Of a DNA stretch of 26,869 nucleotides, positions 6,947 to 15,314 are shown piece by piece. The translations under genes and the position numbers were made by a program. This DNA is from CAZBUH01 sp964495095 (GTDB lineage Bacteria; Bacillota; Clostridia; Oscillospirales; Oscillospiraceae), in contig CAZBUH010000015.1 in NCBI GenBank assembly GCA_964495095.1, forward strand, positions 1-26,869, written 5' to 3'. The first letter of the stretch is position 1, and each line of letters starts with the position of its first letter. The notes beneath the pieces are model-generated. The model had not been told where the DNA came from and made no database searches. It worked only from the letters and a program-made list of their open reading frames with translations.

Positions 6947-8596
6947 ATGGATAACTTGAAGCTTGCCGGGCTCTTGTTCCCGGATGTTAAAGATAAACCG
7001 GAGGATGTGGAAAAGCGCTTCCCAGTAAGGGAATTGCCTCCCAAGGCCCAGGTCACCCGTATGGCCCCCAGCCCCACGGGCTTTATCCATCTGGGAAACC
7101 TCTATTCTGCCCTGGCCGATGAGCGCATCGCCCATCTCTCCGGCGGCGTGTTCTATCTCAGGATCGAGGACACGGACGAAAAGCGCCGGGTTGATGGCGC
7201 CGTGGAGACTATAATAAACGTCCTGCGCTATTTCGGCATAGAATTCGACGAGGGCGCTGGCCTAAACGGTAATGACACCGGCAGCTACGGCCCTTACTAC
7301 CAGCGGCAGCGGGCCGATATCTACCATGTGTATGTAAAGGACCTTGTGGGGAAGGGCCTTGCCTACCCCTGCTTCTGCACGGAGGATGAATTAAACGGGG
7401 TCAGGGCCGCCCAGACCGCTGAAAACGCCCTTCCCGGATATTACGGGAAATGGGCCAAATGCCGCGGCCTCACCTATGAGGAGATTGAGGCGAAAATCGC
7501 CGCCGGAGTTCCCTATGTAATCCGCCTCCGCTCCCAGGGCTCCGAGTCCGGGGAGATAAAATTCCGGGACACCATAAAAGGCGAGATAACCTTCCCGGAG
7601 AATATTCAGGATATAGTTATCCTCAAATCCGACGGAATCCCCACCTACCACTTCGCCCACGCGGTGGACGACCACCTTATGGGCACCACGCTTGTTATCC
7701 GCGGCGAGGAATGGCTTTCCTCGGTGCCGATCCACTGGGAGCTGTTCCACCTGCTGGGCTTTAAAATGCCCCGCTACGCCCACACGGCGCATCTTATGAA
7801 GATGGACGGCGGCAGCAAGCGCAAGCTCTCCAAACGCAAGGACCCGGAGCTTTCACTGGATTTTTACCGTCAGGACGGATACCACCCCTACTGCATGAAG
7901 GTCTACCTTCTGACCCTGTTAAACTCAAACTTTGAGGAGTGGCACGACAAATACCCGGATAAGCCCATTGAGGAATTCCCCTACAAGGTGGAAAAAATGA
8001 GTCAGTCCGGCGCTCTGTTCGATATGGACAAGCTCCTCAATATCTGCAAAAACGAGTTCTCCAGGCTGGAGCCGGAGGAAGTGATTGAATTTCTCCGGAA
8101 CTGGACGGAAAATTACCGTCCGGAGCTTCTGGACGTCTATTTCGGAGACAGCGGCAAAATACGTAAAATCGTGGAGCTTGGCATGGGCGTCGGCGCAAAA
8201 CGCCGGAGGAAGGATTTTGCCTGCGCAAAGCAGATAATGGACAGCTTCCACTTCTATTTTGACGAGACCTTTAAGCCCGAATATAAATTCAGCTGCGATA
8301 ACGGCACCGTAAAGGCCATTTTGACAAAATACCTGGAGACATTCGACTACAGCGACGACTCCAGCCAGTGGTTCAGCAAGGTAAAGGCGGTGGCGGAATC
8401 CTTGGGCTTTACCTCCGATATGAAGGCCTACAAGGCAAATCCCGACGCTTTCCCCGGCAGCGTTTCCCACGCGGCGGGAATACTGCGCATCGTCCTCACC
8501 GGCTCCGAGGTTTCCCCGGATTTGTGGAGCGTTATCCACATAATCGGCCAGGAGTGCATGAAAAAGAGGATAGAAAAGGCCATAGCCCAGTTGTAA
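6947..8596 (+). CDS. gltX: Glutamate--tRNA ligase
   Basis: Class I aminoacyl-tRNA synthetase that charges tRNA-Glu (possibly also tRNA-Gln for later amidation) with glutamate. The protein is 549 residues. The signature APSPTGFIHLGN (HLGN at 48-51, the HIGH equivalent) is followed by LRIEDTDEKR at 71-80, RGEEWLSSVPIHWEL at 252-266 and KLSKRKD (293-299, the KMSKS equivalent). It has about 35 residues before the catalytic core (LLFPDVKDKPEDVEKRFPVR), as in other clostridial GltX forms, so this is not an error in the start. The ATG at 6947 has AAGGCGGGA upstream. The gene stands alone on the plus strand, with its own promoter and a terminator at 8636-8672. Confidence 0.96.
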   Translation: MDNLKLAGLLFPDVKDKPEDVEKRFPVRELPPKAQVTRMAPSPTGFIHLGNLYSALADERIAHLSGGVFYLRIEDTDEKRRVDGAVETIINVLRYFGIEFDEGAGLNGNDTGSYGPYYQRQRADIYHVYVKDLVGKGLAYPCFCTEDELNGVRAAQTAENALPGYYGKWAKCRGLTYEEIEAKIAAGVPYVIRLRSQGSESGEIKFRDTIKGEITFPENIQDIVILKSDGIPTYHFAHAVDDHLMGTTLVIRGEEWLSSVPIHWELFHLLGFKMPRYAHTAHLMKMDGGSKRKLSKRKDPELSLDFYRQDGYHPYCMKVYLLTLLNSNFEEWHDKYPDKPIEEFPYKVEKMSQSGALFDMDKLLNICKNEFSRLEPEEVIEFLRNWTENYRPELLDVYFGDSGKIRKIVELGMGVGAKRRRKDFACAKQIMDSFHFYFDETFKPEYKFSCDNGTVKAILTKYLETFDYSDDSSQWFSKVKAVAESLGFTSDMKAYKANPDAFPGSVSHAAGILRIVLTGSEVSPDLWSVIHIIGQECMKKRIEKAIAQL

Positions 8597-8635
8597 CCTT
8601 TCCCGCAGAAGGCTTTAGCATTATAAAAGGAAATC

Positions 8636-8672
8636 ATGCCCATTGCCGCCGGGCTTCGGCAGCAATGGGCAT
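8636..8672 (+). terminator. Rho-independent terminator of gltX
   Basis: ATGCCCATTGC (8636-8646) pairs perfectly with GCAATGGGCAT (8662-8672), with a further GCCG/CGGC inner stem. A T-rich GTTTATATTT tract follows about ten bases later. Confidence 0.75.
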
Positions 8673-8699
8673 AGCCTGCTGTTTATATTTGGTGGTGAT

Positions 8700-9151
8700 G
8701 TGAAACGCGCGTATATATAGACGCCGACGCCTGCCCGGTAACACGGCTGGCGGAAGAGTCCGCGGCAAAATTCGGAGTGCCGGTCACGCTTATATGCGAC
8801 ACCAACCACGCGCTCTCCTCCGGCTATTCAGAGGTCATAACCGTCAGCCCGGGGGCCGACGCCGTGGACTTTGCCCTTGTAAACCGCTGCCGTCCGGGCG
8901 ATATAGTTATCACCCAGGACTACGGCGTGGCCGCCATGGCCCTTGCAAAGGGCGCCAAAGCCATGCACCAGAGCGGGCTTGAGTATACCGGCGAAAATAT
9001 CGACGGGCTTCTGGGCCAGCGGCATATGGCGAAAAAGGCCCGACGGGCCTCCTCCAAAAACCACCTGAAGGGCCCGAAAAAGCGCACCTCCCGGGACGAT
9101 GACGCTTTTGCCGCTGCCTTTGAGAAGCTTCTCGCGGCACAATTATCGTAA
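8700..9151 (+). pseudogene. YaiI/YqxD family (UPF0178, DUF188) protein, frameshifted near its 5' end
   Basis: From 8720 to the stop at 9149-9151 the frame encodes a typical DUF188 protein: DADACPV, then ICDTNH, VSPGADAVDFALVNRC, GDIVITQDYGVAAMAL and a basic C-terminal tail (HLKGPKKRTSRDDDAF). The family normally starts with a few residues before IDADACPV. Here the expected start, GTG at 8700-8702 behind GGTGGT, reads M-K-R and then hits TAG at 8718-8720. The segment (CG)3(TA)4 at 8706-8719 is two bases too long to join the start to the body. In the body frame there is a TGA at 8696-8698 and no good start until GTG at 8777, which would lose the DADAC motif. Either the gene is broken, or it switches phase by dinucleotide slippage, or the consensus has an error. 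Confidence 0.78.
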
Positions 9152-9193
9152 AAACCGCCTCCGGACATGCTTTCCATGCCGCGAGGCGGTTTT
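9151..9193. terminator. Bidirectional terminator between the DUF188 gene and glgP
   Basis: AAAACCGCCTC (9151-9161) pairs with GAGGCGGTTTT (9183-9193). The stem is flanked by A and T runs in both directions and lies between convergent genes; it begins at the last base of the DUF188 stop codon. Confidence 0.8.
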
Positions 9194-9210
9194 CTCCATC
9201 CACGGAGGGC

Positions 9211-11640
9211 TTAATATTTATCGTATCTTGTGTGCCATATGTCCCTGCAATATTCGGATATGCACCTGTCGCTGGAGAAATAGCCCGCTCCGGCGATATT
9301 GGCCAGGGACATGGCCTCCCAGCGCTCCTTGTCCCCGTAAATCCCGTCCAGCCGCTGCCAGGCGTCAATGTAGGAGGCAAAATCCTTCAGCACGAAATAC
9401 TCGTCATTATAGTGGAGCAGCGCGTCGTATATGCCCCAGAAGCTGCCGTATTTGCCGAAAAAGCCGTCCACAAGCTGGTCGGTTATGCGCTTGAGCCTCG
9501 GGTCGGCGCCGGCCGTCTCCATTGCGGAGTAGCCGCCGTTTACATAATAGCTCATGACCTCATCGGAGCTCATTCCGAAAGCCTGGAAATTCTCCTCTCC
9601 CGCTTTTTCCCGGATTTCCAGATTGGCCCCGTCAAGAGTGCCCAATGTAACGGCGCCGTTAAACATGAACTTCATGTTGCCTGTGCCGCTGGCCTCCTTG
9701 CCGGCTGTGGATATCTGCTCGCTTATGTTTGCCGCGGGATAGATAAGCTGGGCGTTTGAGACGTTGAAGTTCTCAATAAACACCACCTTCATCCTGTCCT
9801 CAACAGCGGGGTCGTTGTTCACCACATCCGCAATGGAATTTATGAATTTTATAGTGTCCTTCGCAAAAGCATAGCTTTGGGCGGCCTTTCCGGCGAAAAG
9901 GAAGGTGTAGGGCCGCATATTCACGGTGGGGTCATCCTTTATGACGTTATATAAATGCAGTATCTTAAACGCCGCCAGAAGCTGGCGCTTATAGGCGTGT
10001 ATGCGCTTTACCTGCACATCGAAAACCGAGTCCGGGTTTACGGCCACGTCGTTGTGCTCATAGATGTATTCCGCAAGCCGCTCCTTATTTTCCCGCTTTA
10101 CGGCCCGCATACCGTCAAGAAACGCCGAATCGGACTTAAAGGCGTTGAGCTCCGAAAGCTTCACAGGGTCCCGCTTCCAGCCGTCGCCTATTGCGGAGGA
10201 TATAAGCCTTGTAAGGCCGGGGTTTGCCTGGATAAGAAAGCGCCGGTGGCTTACGCCGTTTGTCTTATTGTTGAATTTCTCCGGGTTTAAATCGCAGAAC
10301 TCCTTCAAAACCGTGGTCTTTAATATTTCCGTGTGGAGCGCCGCGACGCCGTTTACGGAATAGCTCCCTATGACGGAGAGGTTTGCCATCTTCACCTGGT
10401 TATCCCACAGTATGGCCGTGGCCTGGAGCTTATCGTACCATCCGGGCACCGTCTGGTCGAAGCTCTCCCTGTACCGCCGGTCTATCTCCTCGATTATAAG
10501 GTAGACCCTCGGCAGAAGGCTCTGCACAAGGGGTATGGGCCACTTCTCAAGGGCCTCCGGAAGTATCGTGTGGTTTGTGTAGGACACGGTCCTGGTGGTT
10601 ATGTCCCATGCGTCTACCCACTCCAGGCCCTCCTCGTCCATAAGCACGCGCATAAGCTCCGGCACGCAGAGGGCCGGGTGCGTGTCGTTTGTATGGATGC
10701 TGACATGCTCCGGAAATTCCGCCCACGCATTATTCCCGTACAGCTCCTTATACTGCTTTATTATAGACGCTATCCCCGCCGCCACGAAGAAATACTCCTG
10801 CTTTAGACGCAGTGCCTGCCCCGCCTCATTGCTGTCGTTAGGGTAGAGGATGCAGGTTATGGCCTCGATATCGTTCCTGTGCCTTACGGCGTTGCTGTAC
10901 TCGCCCCTGTTGAAGGCCGCCAGGTCGAATTCCTCGCTGACAGGCTGCGCCCGCCAGAGTCTGAGCACGTTCACAGTCCTTGCTCCGTAACCTACTATCG
11001 GCACATCGTATGGCACGGCGTTTACCACCTGGTAATCCCTGTGGGTAAAGGTCATCTTGCCGTTATTGTACTGCCGGTCCACGGTGCCGCCGAATTTGAC
11101 TATCACCGCGTCGTCAGGCTTTTTTACCTCCCAGGGATAGCCGTCCTCAAGCCATGTATCCGGCTCCTCAGTCTGGTACCCGTCCACTATTTTCTGCCGG
11201 AACAGCCCGAAGCGGTAGCGTATTCCCATTCCGACGCCGGGGACTCCCAGAAAGGCCATGGAATCCAGAAAGCAGGCCGCGAGACGGCCCAGGCCGCCGT
11301 TTCCAAGCCCCGGGTCCTGCTCGCAGCGGCACAGCTCCTCAAAGCTGTCGCCCAAATCCGCAAGCCCCTCCTTCACAATGTCCAAATCCCCGGTATTTAT
11401 AAGGTAATTCTCCAGCAGCCTGCCGATAAGAAATTCCATCGAAAAATAGTATATCTTCTTTTCCTTATTCGCCGCGTGGCGCTGGGAGGTCTCCGTCCTG
11501 ATACGGCTGGTCTTGCTGGAGACAAGGCGCACCAGCACCTCATACTTCTCCTGATTGCTGCACTCCTCAGGCGGCTTCGCCATAGTCTCGATACACTCTT
11601 TTATAAAATCTATTTTAAAATCTTCTTTTCCCGCAAACAT
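9211..11640 (-). CDS. glgP: Glycogen/starch/maltodextrin phosphorylase
   Basis: A PLP-dependent GT35 enzyme that releases glucose 1-phosphate from the ends of alpha-1,4-glucans; cytoplasmic. The 809-residue protein is of normal family length. Diagnostic segments are YFSMEFLIGRLL and DPGLGNGGLGRLAACFLDS near the N-terminus, HTNDTHPALCVPELMR in the middle, NGVSHRRFL, VKRIHAYKRQLL, and the PLP-site EASGTGNMKFMFNGAVTLGT, where Lys657 is the predicted PLP Schiff-base residue. The ATG at 11640 has GGGAGGAAATCA upstream. A small unknown gene ends 48 bases upstream on the same strand and may be cotranscribed. No other glycogen genes are in the window. Confidence 0.96.
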   Translation of the reverse strand: MFAGKEDFKIDFIKECIETMAKPPEECSNQEKYEVLVRLVSSKTSRIRTETSQRHAANKEKKIYYFSMEFLIGRLLENYLINTGDLDIVKEGLADLGDSFEELCRCEQDPGLGNGGLGRLAACFLDSMAFLGVPGVGMGIRYRFGLFRQKIVDGYQTEEPDTWLEDGYPWEVKKPDDAVIVKFGGTVDRQYNNGKMTFTHRDYQVVNAVPYDVPIVGYGARTVNVLRLWRAQPVSEEFDLAAFNRGEYSNAVRHRNDIEAITCILYPNDSNEAGQALRLKQEYFFVAAGIASIIKQYKELYGNNAWAEFPEHVSIHTNDTHPALCVPELMRVLMDEEGLEWVDAWDITTRTVSYTNHTILPEALEKWPIPLVQSLLPRVYLIIEEIDRRYRESFDQTVPGWYDKLQATAILWDNQVKMANLSVIGSYSVNGVAALHTEILKTTVLKEFCDLNPEKFNNKTNGVSHRRFLIQANPGLTRLISSAIGDGWKRDPVKLSELNAFKSDSAFLDGMRAVKRENKERLAEYIYEHNDVAVNPDSVFDVQVKRIHAYKRQLLAAFKILHLYNVIKDDPTVNMRPYTFLFAGKAAQSYAFAKDTIKFINSIADVVNNDPAVEDRMKVVFIENFNVSNAQLIYPAANISEQISTAGKEASGTGNMKFMFNGAVTLGTLDGANLEIREKAGEENFQAFGMSSDEVMSYYVNGGYSAMETAGADPRLKRITDQLVDGFFGKYGSFWGIYDALLHYNDEYFVLKDFASYIDAWQRLDGIYGDKERWEAMSLANIAGAGYFSSDRCISEYCRDIWHTRYDKY

Positions 11641-11688
11641 TGATTTCCTCCCGCTGCGTAGCTTAATATTTATAATTTCCCGTTATCC

Positions 11689-11895
11689 TTACGGATGATA
11701 GCAGATATGCGCCTCTGTTATTCTGCCGTTTTGAACGGTAATGTTAACCGTCTCGCATTTTTCATATGTCCGGTCAAAAAACTCCCGTATGTCCCCCAAC
11801 TGCGCGTGCTCTGTTCCCTGCCCTGTGGCGTAATATGTAAAATCGTCAATAGTGACGGCGTCCCGGGAAAACAGCAGAGACGTTTCGCCGGTCAT
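11689..11895 (-). CDS. Small hypothetical protein (68 aa)
   Basis: I do not recognise this protein. It is acidic, without signal peptide or membrane segment; it starts MTGETSLLFSRDAVTIDDF and ends with VNITVQNGRITEAHICYHP. There is no clear Shine-Dalgarno sequence before the ATG at 11895 (AAAAACATAT), which weakens the call. The C-terminal part looks protein-like, so it may be the remnant of a longer gene. Its stop lies 48 bases before glgP on the same strand. Confidence 0.4.
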   Translation of the reverse strand: MTGETSLLFSRDAVTIDDFTYYATGQGTEHAQLGDIREFFDRTYEKCETVNITVQNGRITEAHICYHP

Positions 11896-11949
11896 ATATG
11901 TTTTTCAGTATATCATAACGGCTTCAAAAAATAAATTATCAATCCGCCA

Positions 11950-11980
11950 ACATCACGGGCCTCCGGGGCCCATGTTTTTT
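11950..11980 (+). terminator. Possible plus-strand terminator hairpin
   Basis: GGGCC (11957-11961) pairs with GGCCC (11967-11971), with outer ACAT/ATGT and then TTTTTT at 11975-11980. The polarity is plus, although both neighbouring genes run minus, so its role is unclear. Confidence 0.35.
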
Positions 11981-12052
11981 ATAAATTGCATAAAACACTC
12001 CGAACTAATTATAAACTCCATAAGACCATTATAATCAGCCTCCGGAAATTTG

Positions 12053-12712
12053 TCACCGCTCCAGCAGCGCCTCCAGCGCCCTCACCGCCGCCCGGGCGGA
12101 GCCGTCCGCCCCGTCGGATTCCCAGTCGATAATCCCGGCGCAGCAGCTTGTGAGGCCCAGCTCCGCGAAAAGCCGCGACCCGCCCATGGAGACATACTGT
12201 GGATAGTATTCCCCGTCTATCCGGCAGCCCATGAATCCCAGTTCCGTAATATCGTCAAAGCTGTCCGCGTACCCCGGAGCCAACTTATCCACCTCAATGC
12301 CGTAATACGTTCCGGTGGCGTTGTCGAAGAAGAACAGCGAGTAATCCGGCTCGCTGAAATACACCATTCCCAGGGAATAGGCAAGCTCCGGGTCGTACCC
12401 ATTGGGGTCGGCGGGCAGAAATTCAAAGAGGATGTTCACCTCTCCGTCGCCGTTTACGTCCCCCACGGCCTCCTCTATGGCCTCCTGTATTTTCTCCGTG
12501 TACTCCGATGCCTCCGTTTCAGAGGCGGGTATCGAGGAAAACATGCTGTTATAGACAAATACCACGCCCAAATCGTATTCCGGCGGCCTCACCGCCGCTG
12601 TAACCGCTATAACGGCCCCGGCTGCCAGCAGAAGCCCCAGGCATATTATTCCCGCCCGCCGCCTCCGTCCCGCAGCAAGCTGCTTTTCAGTTTTCCCATC
12701 ATAGCGCTCCAT
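12053..12712 (-). CDS. Membrane-anchored hypothetical protein
   Basis: Unrecognised protein of about 219 residues. A basic N-terminus (residues 1-19, with RRRR) leads into one hydrophobic segment at about 20-41, and the rest is predicted to lie outside the cell. An EF-hand-like loop DVNGDGEVN is at 85-93, as in dockerin or calcium-binding loops, but only one copy is present, so dockerin function is unlikely. The outer domain is rich in acidic and aromatic residues. The ATG at 12712 is chosen because AGGCGGAG lies just upstream; an in-frame ATG at 12730 has no binding site. It is a single gene between glgP and the marR operon, and the context gives no hint of function. Confidence 0.72.
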   Translation of the reverse strand: MERYDGKTEKQLAAGRRRRAGIICLGLLLAAGAVIAVTAAVRPPEYDLGVVFVYNSMFSSIPASETEASEYTEKIQEAIEEAVGDVNGDGEVNILFEFLPADPNGYDPELAYSLGMVYFSEPDYSLFFFDNATGTYYGIEVDKLAPGYADSFDDITELGFMGCRIDGEYYPQYVSMGGSRLFAELGLTSCCAGIIDWESDGADGSARAAVRALEALLER

Positions 12713-12841
12713 AGAGTCTCCGCCTTTCATCGGAAATTACTGTCAGTATACCTGAAAACAGGCTTGCCTGTCAATGCCGCCTTGCAGAGTAAAACAGGGG
12801 GCAGAAGCCTTTCCCGGAGACGGGCAATAAGCGCAGAAAAG

Positions 12842-12871
12842 CCGCCGGCATTATTTTACCAGTACCGGCGG
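12842..12871 (-). terminator. Terminator of the marR operon
   Basis: CCGCCGG (12842-12848) pairs with CCGGCGG (12865-12871). On the minus strand the stem is followed by CTTTTCT. It lies eight bases after the stop of the four-cysteine protein gene. Confidence 0.65.
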
Positions 12872-12878
12872 TATATAT

Positions 12879-13244
12879 TTACTGTTTTCCGTGGTGGGAA
12901 GGTTTTGTGGGAGCTATTTTCATCCAGTGATCCGACAGCTTTTCCAGAAGTCCTGCCAGGCAGGCCGTTTCCTCATCTGTCAGTACAGAGAACATATCTC
13001 CTGTCTGCTCCTGCGTAAAGCCGCCGTTGTCCGACGCGTTTACCGCATGGTGGAGATACTTCATAACAAGCTGCTGCTCCTTCTTTTCAAAGCTGAGTCG
13101 GGGCGAATGCCCGTGCCGGCGGCCATGCTCCCTATCCTGGCTGATGTTTCCCGTCTTTGCGTACTCCTCGCCGCGTCCGCAATGGGGAGCGGACAAATCG
13201 CACCCTCTGGGGCAGATCGGACAGTTTTTTGTATTCCCGTTCAT
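12879..13244 (-). CDS. Four-cysteine protein with MarR-like C-terminal helix, next to marR
   Basis: A 121-residue protein. The N-terminus has CPICPRGCDLSAPHCGRG with Cys8, Cys11, Cys15 and Cys22, which could bind zinc or an iron-sulphur cluster. The middle is basic and His-rich (DREHGRRHGHSP). The C-terminal half, with MFSVLTDEETACLAGLLEK, resembles the end of the neighbouring MarR protein (MFSCLSDEEKNQLLALLEK), so it may carry a MarR-type dimerisation helix without the DNA-binding domain. The ATG at 13244 has AAGGAGAAGGA upstream. It lies 54 bases after the marR stop, in the same operon. A metal- or redox-sensing partner of the MarR is an inference. Confidence 0.75.
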   Translation of the reverse strand: MNGNTKNCPICPRGCDLSAPHCGRGEEYAKTGNISQDREHGRRHGHSPRLSFEKKEQQLVMKYLHHAVNASDNGGFTQEQTGDMFSVLTDEETACLAGLLEKLSDHWMKIAPTKPSHHGKQ

Positions 13245-13298
13245 TGTTCCTTCTCCTTTATTTTACTATTTATTATATTTTACTCTGGCCTGCGCCGT

Positions 13299-13856
13299 TT
13301 ACTCCTCTTTTGGGAAATGCCTGCCTCTGCGACGCCCCTGCCCTCTATGGTGTCGGCCGTCCTGCGCACGGTTTTCCGTCATATCCTGATAATGCTCGCT
13401 CCAATTCGCGTTTACCTTTTCAAGCAGGGCCAGCAGTTGATTCTTCTCCTCATCAGACAGGCAGGAAAACATTTGCTCGTGCCGCTGAAGCCGCTGCTCT
13501 CCGACCTCCGCCGCCAGAGCCTTTCCCGTTTCGGTAAGCTCAATATTTACCGTCCTGCGATCAGTTTCATTTGGAGTGCGCCTGATGAAACCCGCTCTTT
13601 CCAGCTTGGCAATCACCTCGCTGGCGGACCCGGGCTGTATTCCCAGACGCTCTGTAAGCTCCCGCTGGGTGGCGCTGCCGCCCATTTCGTCCAGGACTGT
13701 CATAATGCGTTTTTGGCTGCCTCTGCCCTCATACAGAGAATGCATCGTATGGCTCAGATCACGCAGGTTAATAATGAGCCTGTCATTTATATCGGCGGCA
13801 TTGTAATGCGCCGCGCGCCGCGCCATGTATTCATCCTTTTTCATATGATCTCTCAT
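13299..13856 (-). CDS. MarR-family transcriptional regulator
   Basis: A winged helix-turn-helix regulator of about 185 residues. The wHTH spans about 45-120: QKRIMTVLDEMGGSATQRELTERLGI, then GSASEVIAKLERAGFIRR (recognition helix), then DRRTVNIELTETGKALA (wing). The C-terminal dimerisation helix ends in LSDEEKNQLLALLEKVNANW, followed by an Arg/His/Gly-rich tail. The ATG at 13856 has AGAGGAAG nine bases upstream; upstream in-frame codons to 13922 run through the promoter and are not used. The promoter at 13894-13922 is close to consensus. The likely target is its own operon, as with many MarR proteins, and the ligand is unknown. Confidence 0.9.
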   Translation of the reverse strand: MRDHMKKDEYMARRAAHYNAADINDRLIINLRDLSHTMHSLYEGRGSQKRIMTVLDEMGGSATQRELTERLGIQPGSASEVIAKLERAGFIRRTPNETDRRTVNIELTETGKALAAEVGEQRLQRHEQMFSCLSDEEKNQLLALLEKVNANWSEHYQDMTENRAQDGRHHRGQGRRRGRHFPKEE

Positions 13857-13893
13857 ATTCAGCTTCCTCTTTTTAATGTTTTGGTGCTTTTGT

Positions 13894-13922
13894 ATTATAC
13901 TCCTTAAACGGAAAAATATCAA
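13894..13922 (-). promoter_or_regulatory. Promoter of the marR operon
   Basis: On the minus strand TTGATA (13917-13922), a 17-base spacer and TATAAT (13894-13899), about 38 bases before the marR start. Confidence 0.8.
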
Positions 13923-13966
13923 GGTACCTTACGAAAAAAATGCAAATATTCTTAAACGCAGCAAAA

Positions 13967-13995
13967 GCGCCCGGCTGCTGAACAAAGCCGGGCGC
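13967..13995 (-). terminator. Terminator at the end of the catabolic operon
   Basis: GCGCCCGGC (13967-13975) pairs with GCCGGGCGC (13987-13995), and TTTTGC follows on the minus strand. It lies 28 bases after the stop of the LarA-like gene, the last gene of the long minus-strand run. Confidence 0.8.
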
Positions 13996-14022
13996 TGGAG
14001 GTGAGTCAAATGAGCAGTGCTG

Positions 14023-15303
14023 TCAAAAGAGGTTCCCTTCTGAATCGAACTGCCACTCATATGGCTCGGAAAGTATCTCAATATTCGGGTTTGCCTTTGC
14101 CGCCGGAAGAAGTCCCTCGGATATTTCGATAAACTCTATATGGGCGGTGTTGGGTATGCGTATCATCTTCATATTGTTCCTGTCCTCGGCCTCGGGGCAG
14201 CTCCGGAGGGCAAGCTGTATAGCCTCCCGGTCGTTGTCCATTATCATGGGTATTTTCATAAGGTGGAGGAAGGTGTTGGTAACTCCCGTGGGATAAGTCA
14301 TCTCAAGCTTCATCTTGTTAAAGAGCCTGCGGGTGGTAACGTCCGCAAGGCCGACGCCCTGGGCGTTTCCGTGGGTCTCGTCGGTGAGGTCAAGGACGAC
14401 TATTTTTTCGGCGTCTATACCGCCGGAGGCGTATTTTGTGCAGAATCTGCCGGACACGTTGGGGTCCATGCCGTCGCCGCTTATGTTCTTGCCTATTTTG
14501 TCAACCACCAGCACGTCGCACTTATCAAAAAGCAGATGGGCTATTGTGGTGTAGGACTCATCCCGCATTTTAGGCTCCTCGGTGATTATCTCCTCCGGGC
14601 TGAGGCTCCTGATTTTGTAGGTCTTGTCATAGGCGTTTTCGATTATGGCGACGCCGCCGATAACGGGGGTGTTTTTCAGTATGGTGCGGCCGTATTCCTC
14701 AATAAGCTCATGCATTATCGCCGGGCTCTGGCCGTGGATATCGTTGGCGCCATGCTGCTTTCCGAGGCCGATGGCCATCATCTTCATCATGCCGCTCTCA
14801 TACCGGCCCCGATAGGAGGTGTGCGGCTTTACACGGTTAAAGAGGATTATTCCATCGGCTCCGGCGGCGTTTTTATCTATCCGCACCTCTTTATGGCGCT
14901 TCTCAGATATCCCTATAACCACTGTGTCCATCTGGCACATAACGGGACAGCCCATTTTTTCCGGGGTGATGCCGTAATCGGCCAGTATCTGGCGCTGTCC
15001 CTCCTCGGTGGCTCCGCCGTGGCTTCCCATGGCTCCCACAATGAAGGGCTCCGCGCCTTTTTCCTTTACGAAATCCACGATGGCCTTTGCCATCTGGGCA
15101 TAGTGATAAATGCCCCGGCTTCCGCAGGTTATGGCAATCCGCATTCCCGGCTTTATCTGAGAAGCTATTACCTCCCGGGAGAGCTGCTCTCTAAGGGTGG
15201 GGACTATCTCCTCATCCGGGATATGGGTATCGTCATATACCTCCCGTATCCGAACCATTTTCGGTATCGGCACATCCTTTATAAGGTCGGTAACAGTTTT
15301 CAT
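14023..15303 (-). CDS. LarA-like (DUF2088) protein, lactate-racemase superfamily
   Basis: A 426-residue member of the LarA superfamily, whose characterised members are nickel-pincer-nucleotide racemases/epimerases acting on 2-hydroxyacids. Recognisable parts are ITCGSRGIYHYAQMAKAI, FIVGAMGSHGGATEEGQ, ILFNRVKPHTSYRGRYESG and MKMMAIGLGKQHGAN, giving several conserved His and Lys residues in the expected order. No larB, larC or larE cofactor-making genes are in the window, so either they lie elsewhere or this is a divergent member. It starts at 15303, eleven bases after the alcohol dehydrogenase gene, and is the last gene of the operon. In this setting, epimerising a 2-hydroxyacid such as glycerate or an aldonate is plausible but unproven. 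Confidence 0.85.
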   Translation of the reverse strand: MKTVTDLIKDVPIPKMVRIREVYDDTHIPDEEIVPTLREQLSREVIASQIKPGMRIAITCGSRGIYHYAQMAKAIVDFVKEKGAEPFIVGAMGSHGGATEEGQRQILADYGITPEKMGCPVMCQMDTVVIGISEKRHKEVRIDKNAAGADGIILFNRVKPHTSYRGRYESGMMKMMAIGLGKQHGANDIHGQSPAIMHELIEEYGRTILKNTPVIGGVAIIENAYDKTYKIRSLSPEEIITEEPKMRDESYTTIAHLLFDKCDVLVVDKIGKNISGDGMDPNVSGRFCTKYASGGIDAEKIVVLDLTDETHGNAQGVGLADVTTRRLFNKMKLEMTYPTGVTNTFLHLMKIPMIMDNDREAIQLALRSCPEAEDRNNMKMIRIPNTAHIEFIEISEGLLPAAKANPNIEILSEPYEWQFDSEGNLF

Positions 15304-15314
15304 GCCGCCGCCTC

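Noticed and set aside
6947..7050. GltX N-terminal extension as a novel domain
   Set aside because: A similar ~35-residue extension is usual in clostridial GltX proteins.
11950..12030. A 22-codon open frame on the minus strand ending MGPGGP
   Set aside because: No ribosome binding site precedes it and it overlaps a hairpin; not enough to support a gene.
12300..12470. Dockerin module in the membrane protein (DVNGDGEVN)
   Set aside because: Only one EF-hand-like loop, with no second copy and no cellulosome context.
12050..13907. Plus-strand open frames of over 300 codons (12050-13018, 12891-13907)
   Set aside because: They overlap well-supported minus-strand genes with promoters and binding sites, and their translations are Arg/Pro/Leu-rich without motifs.
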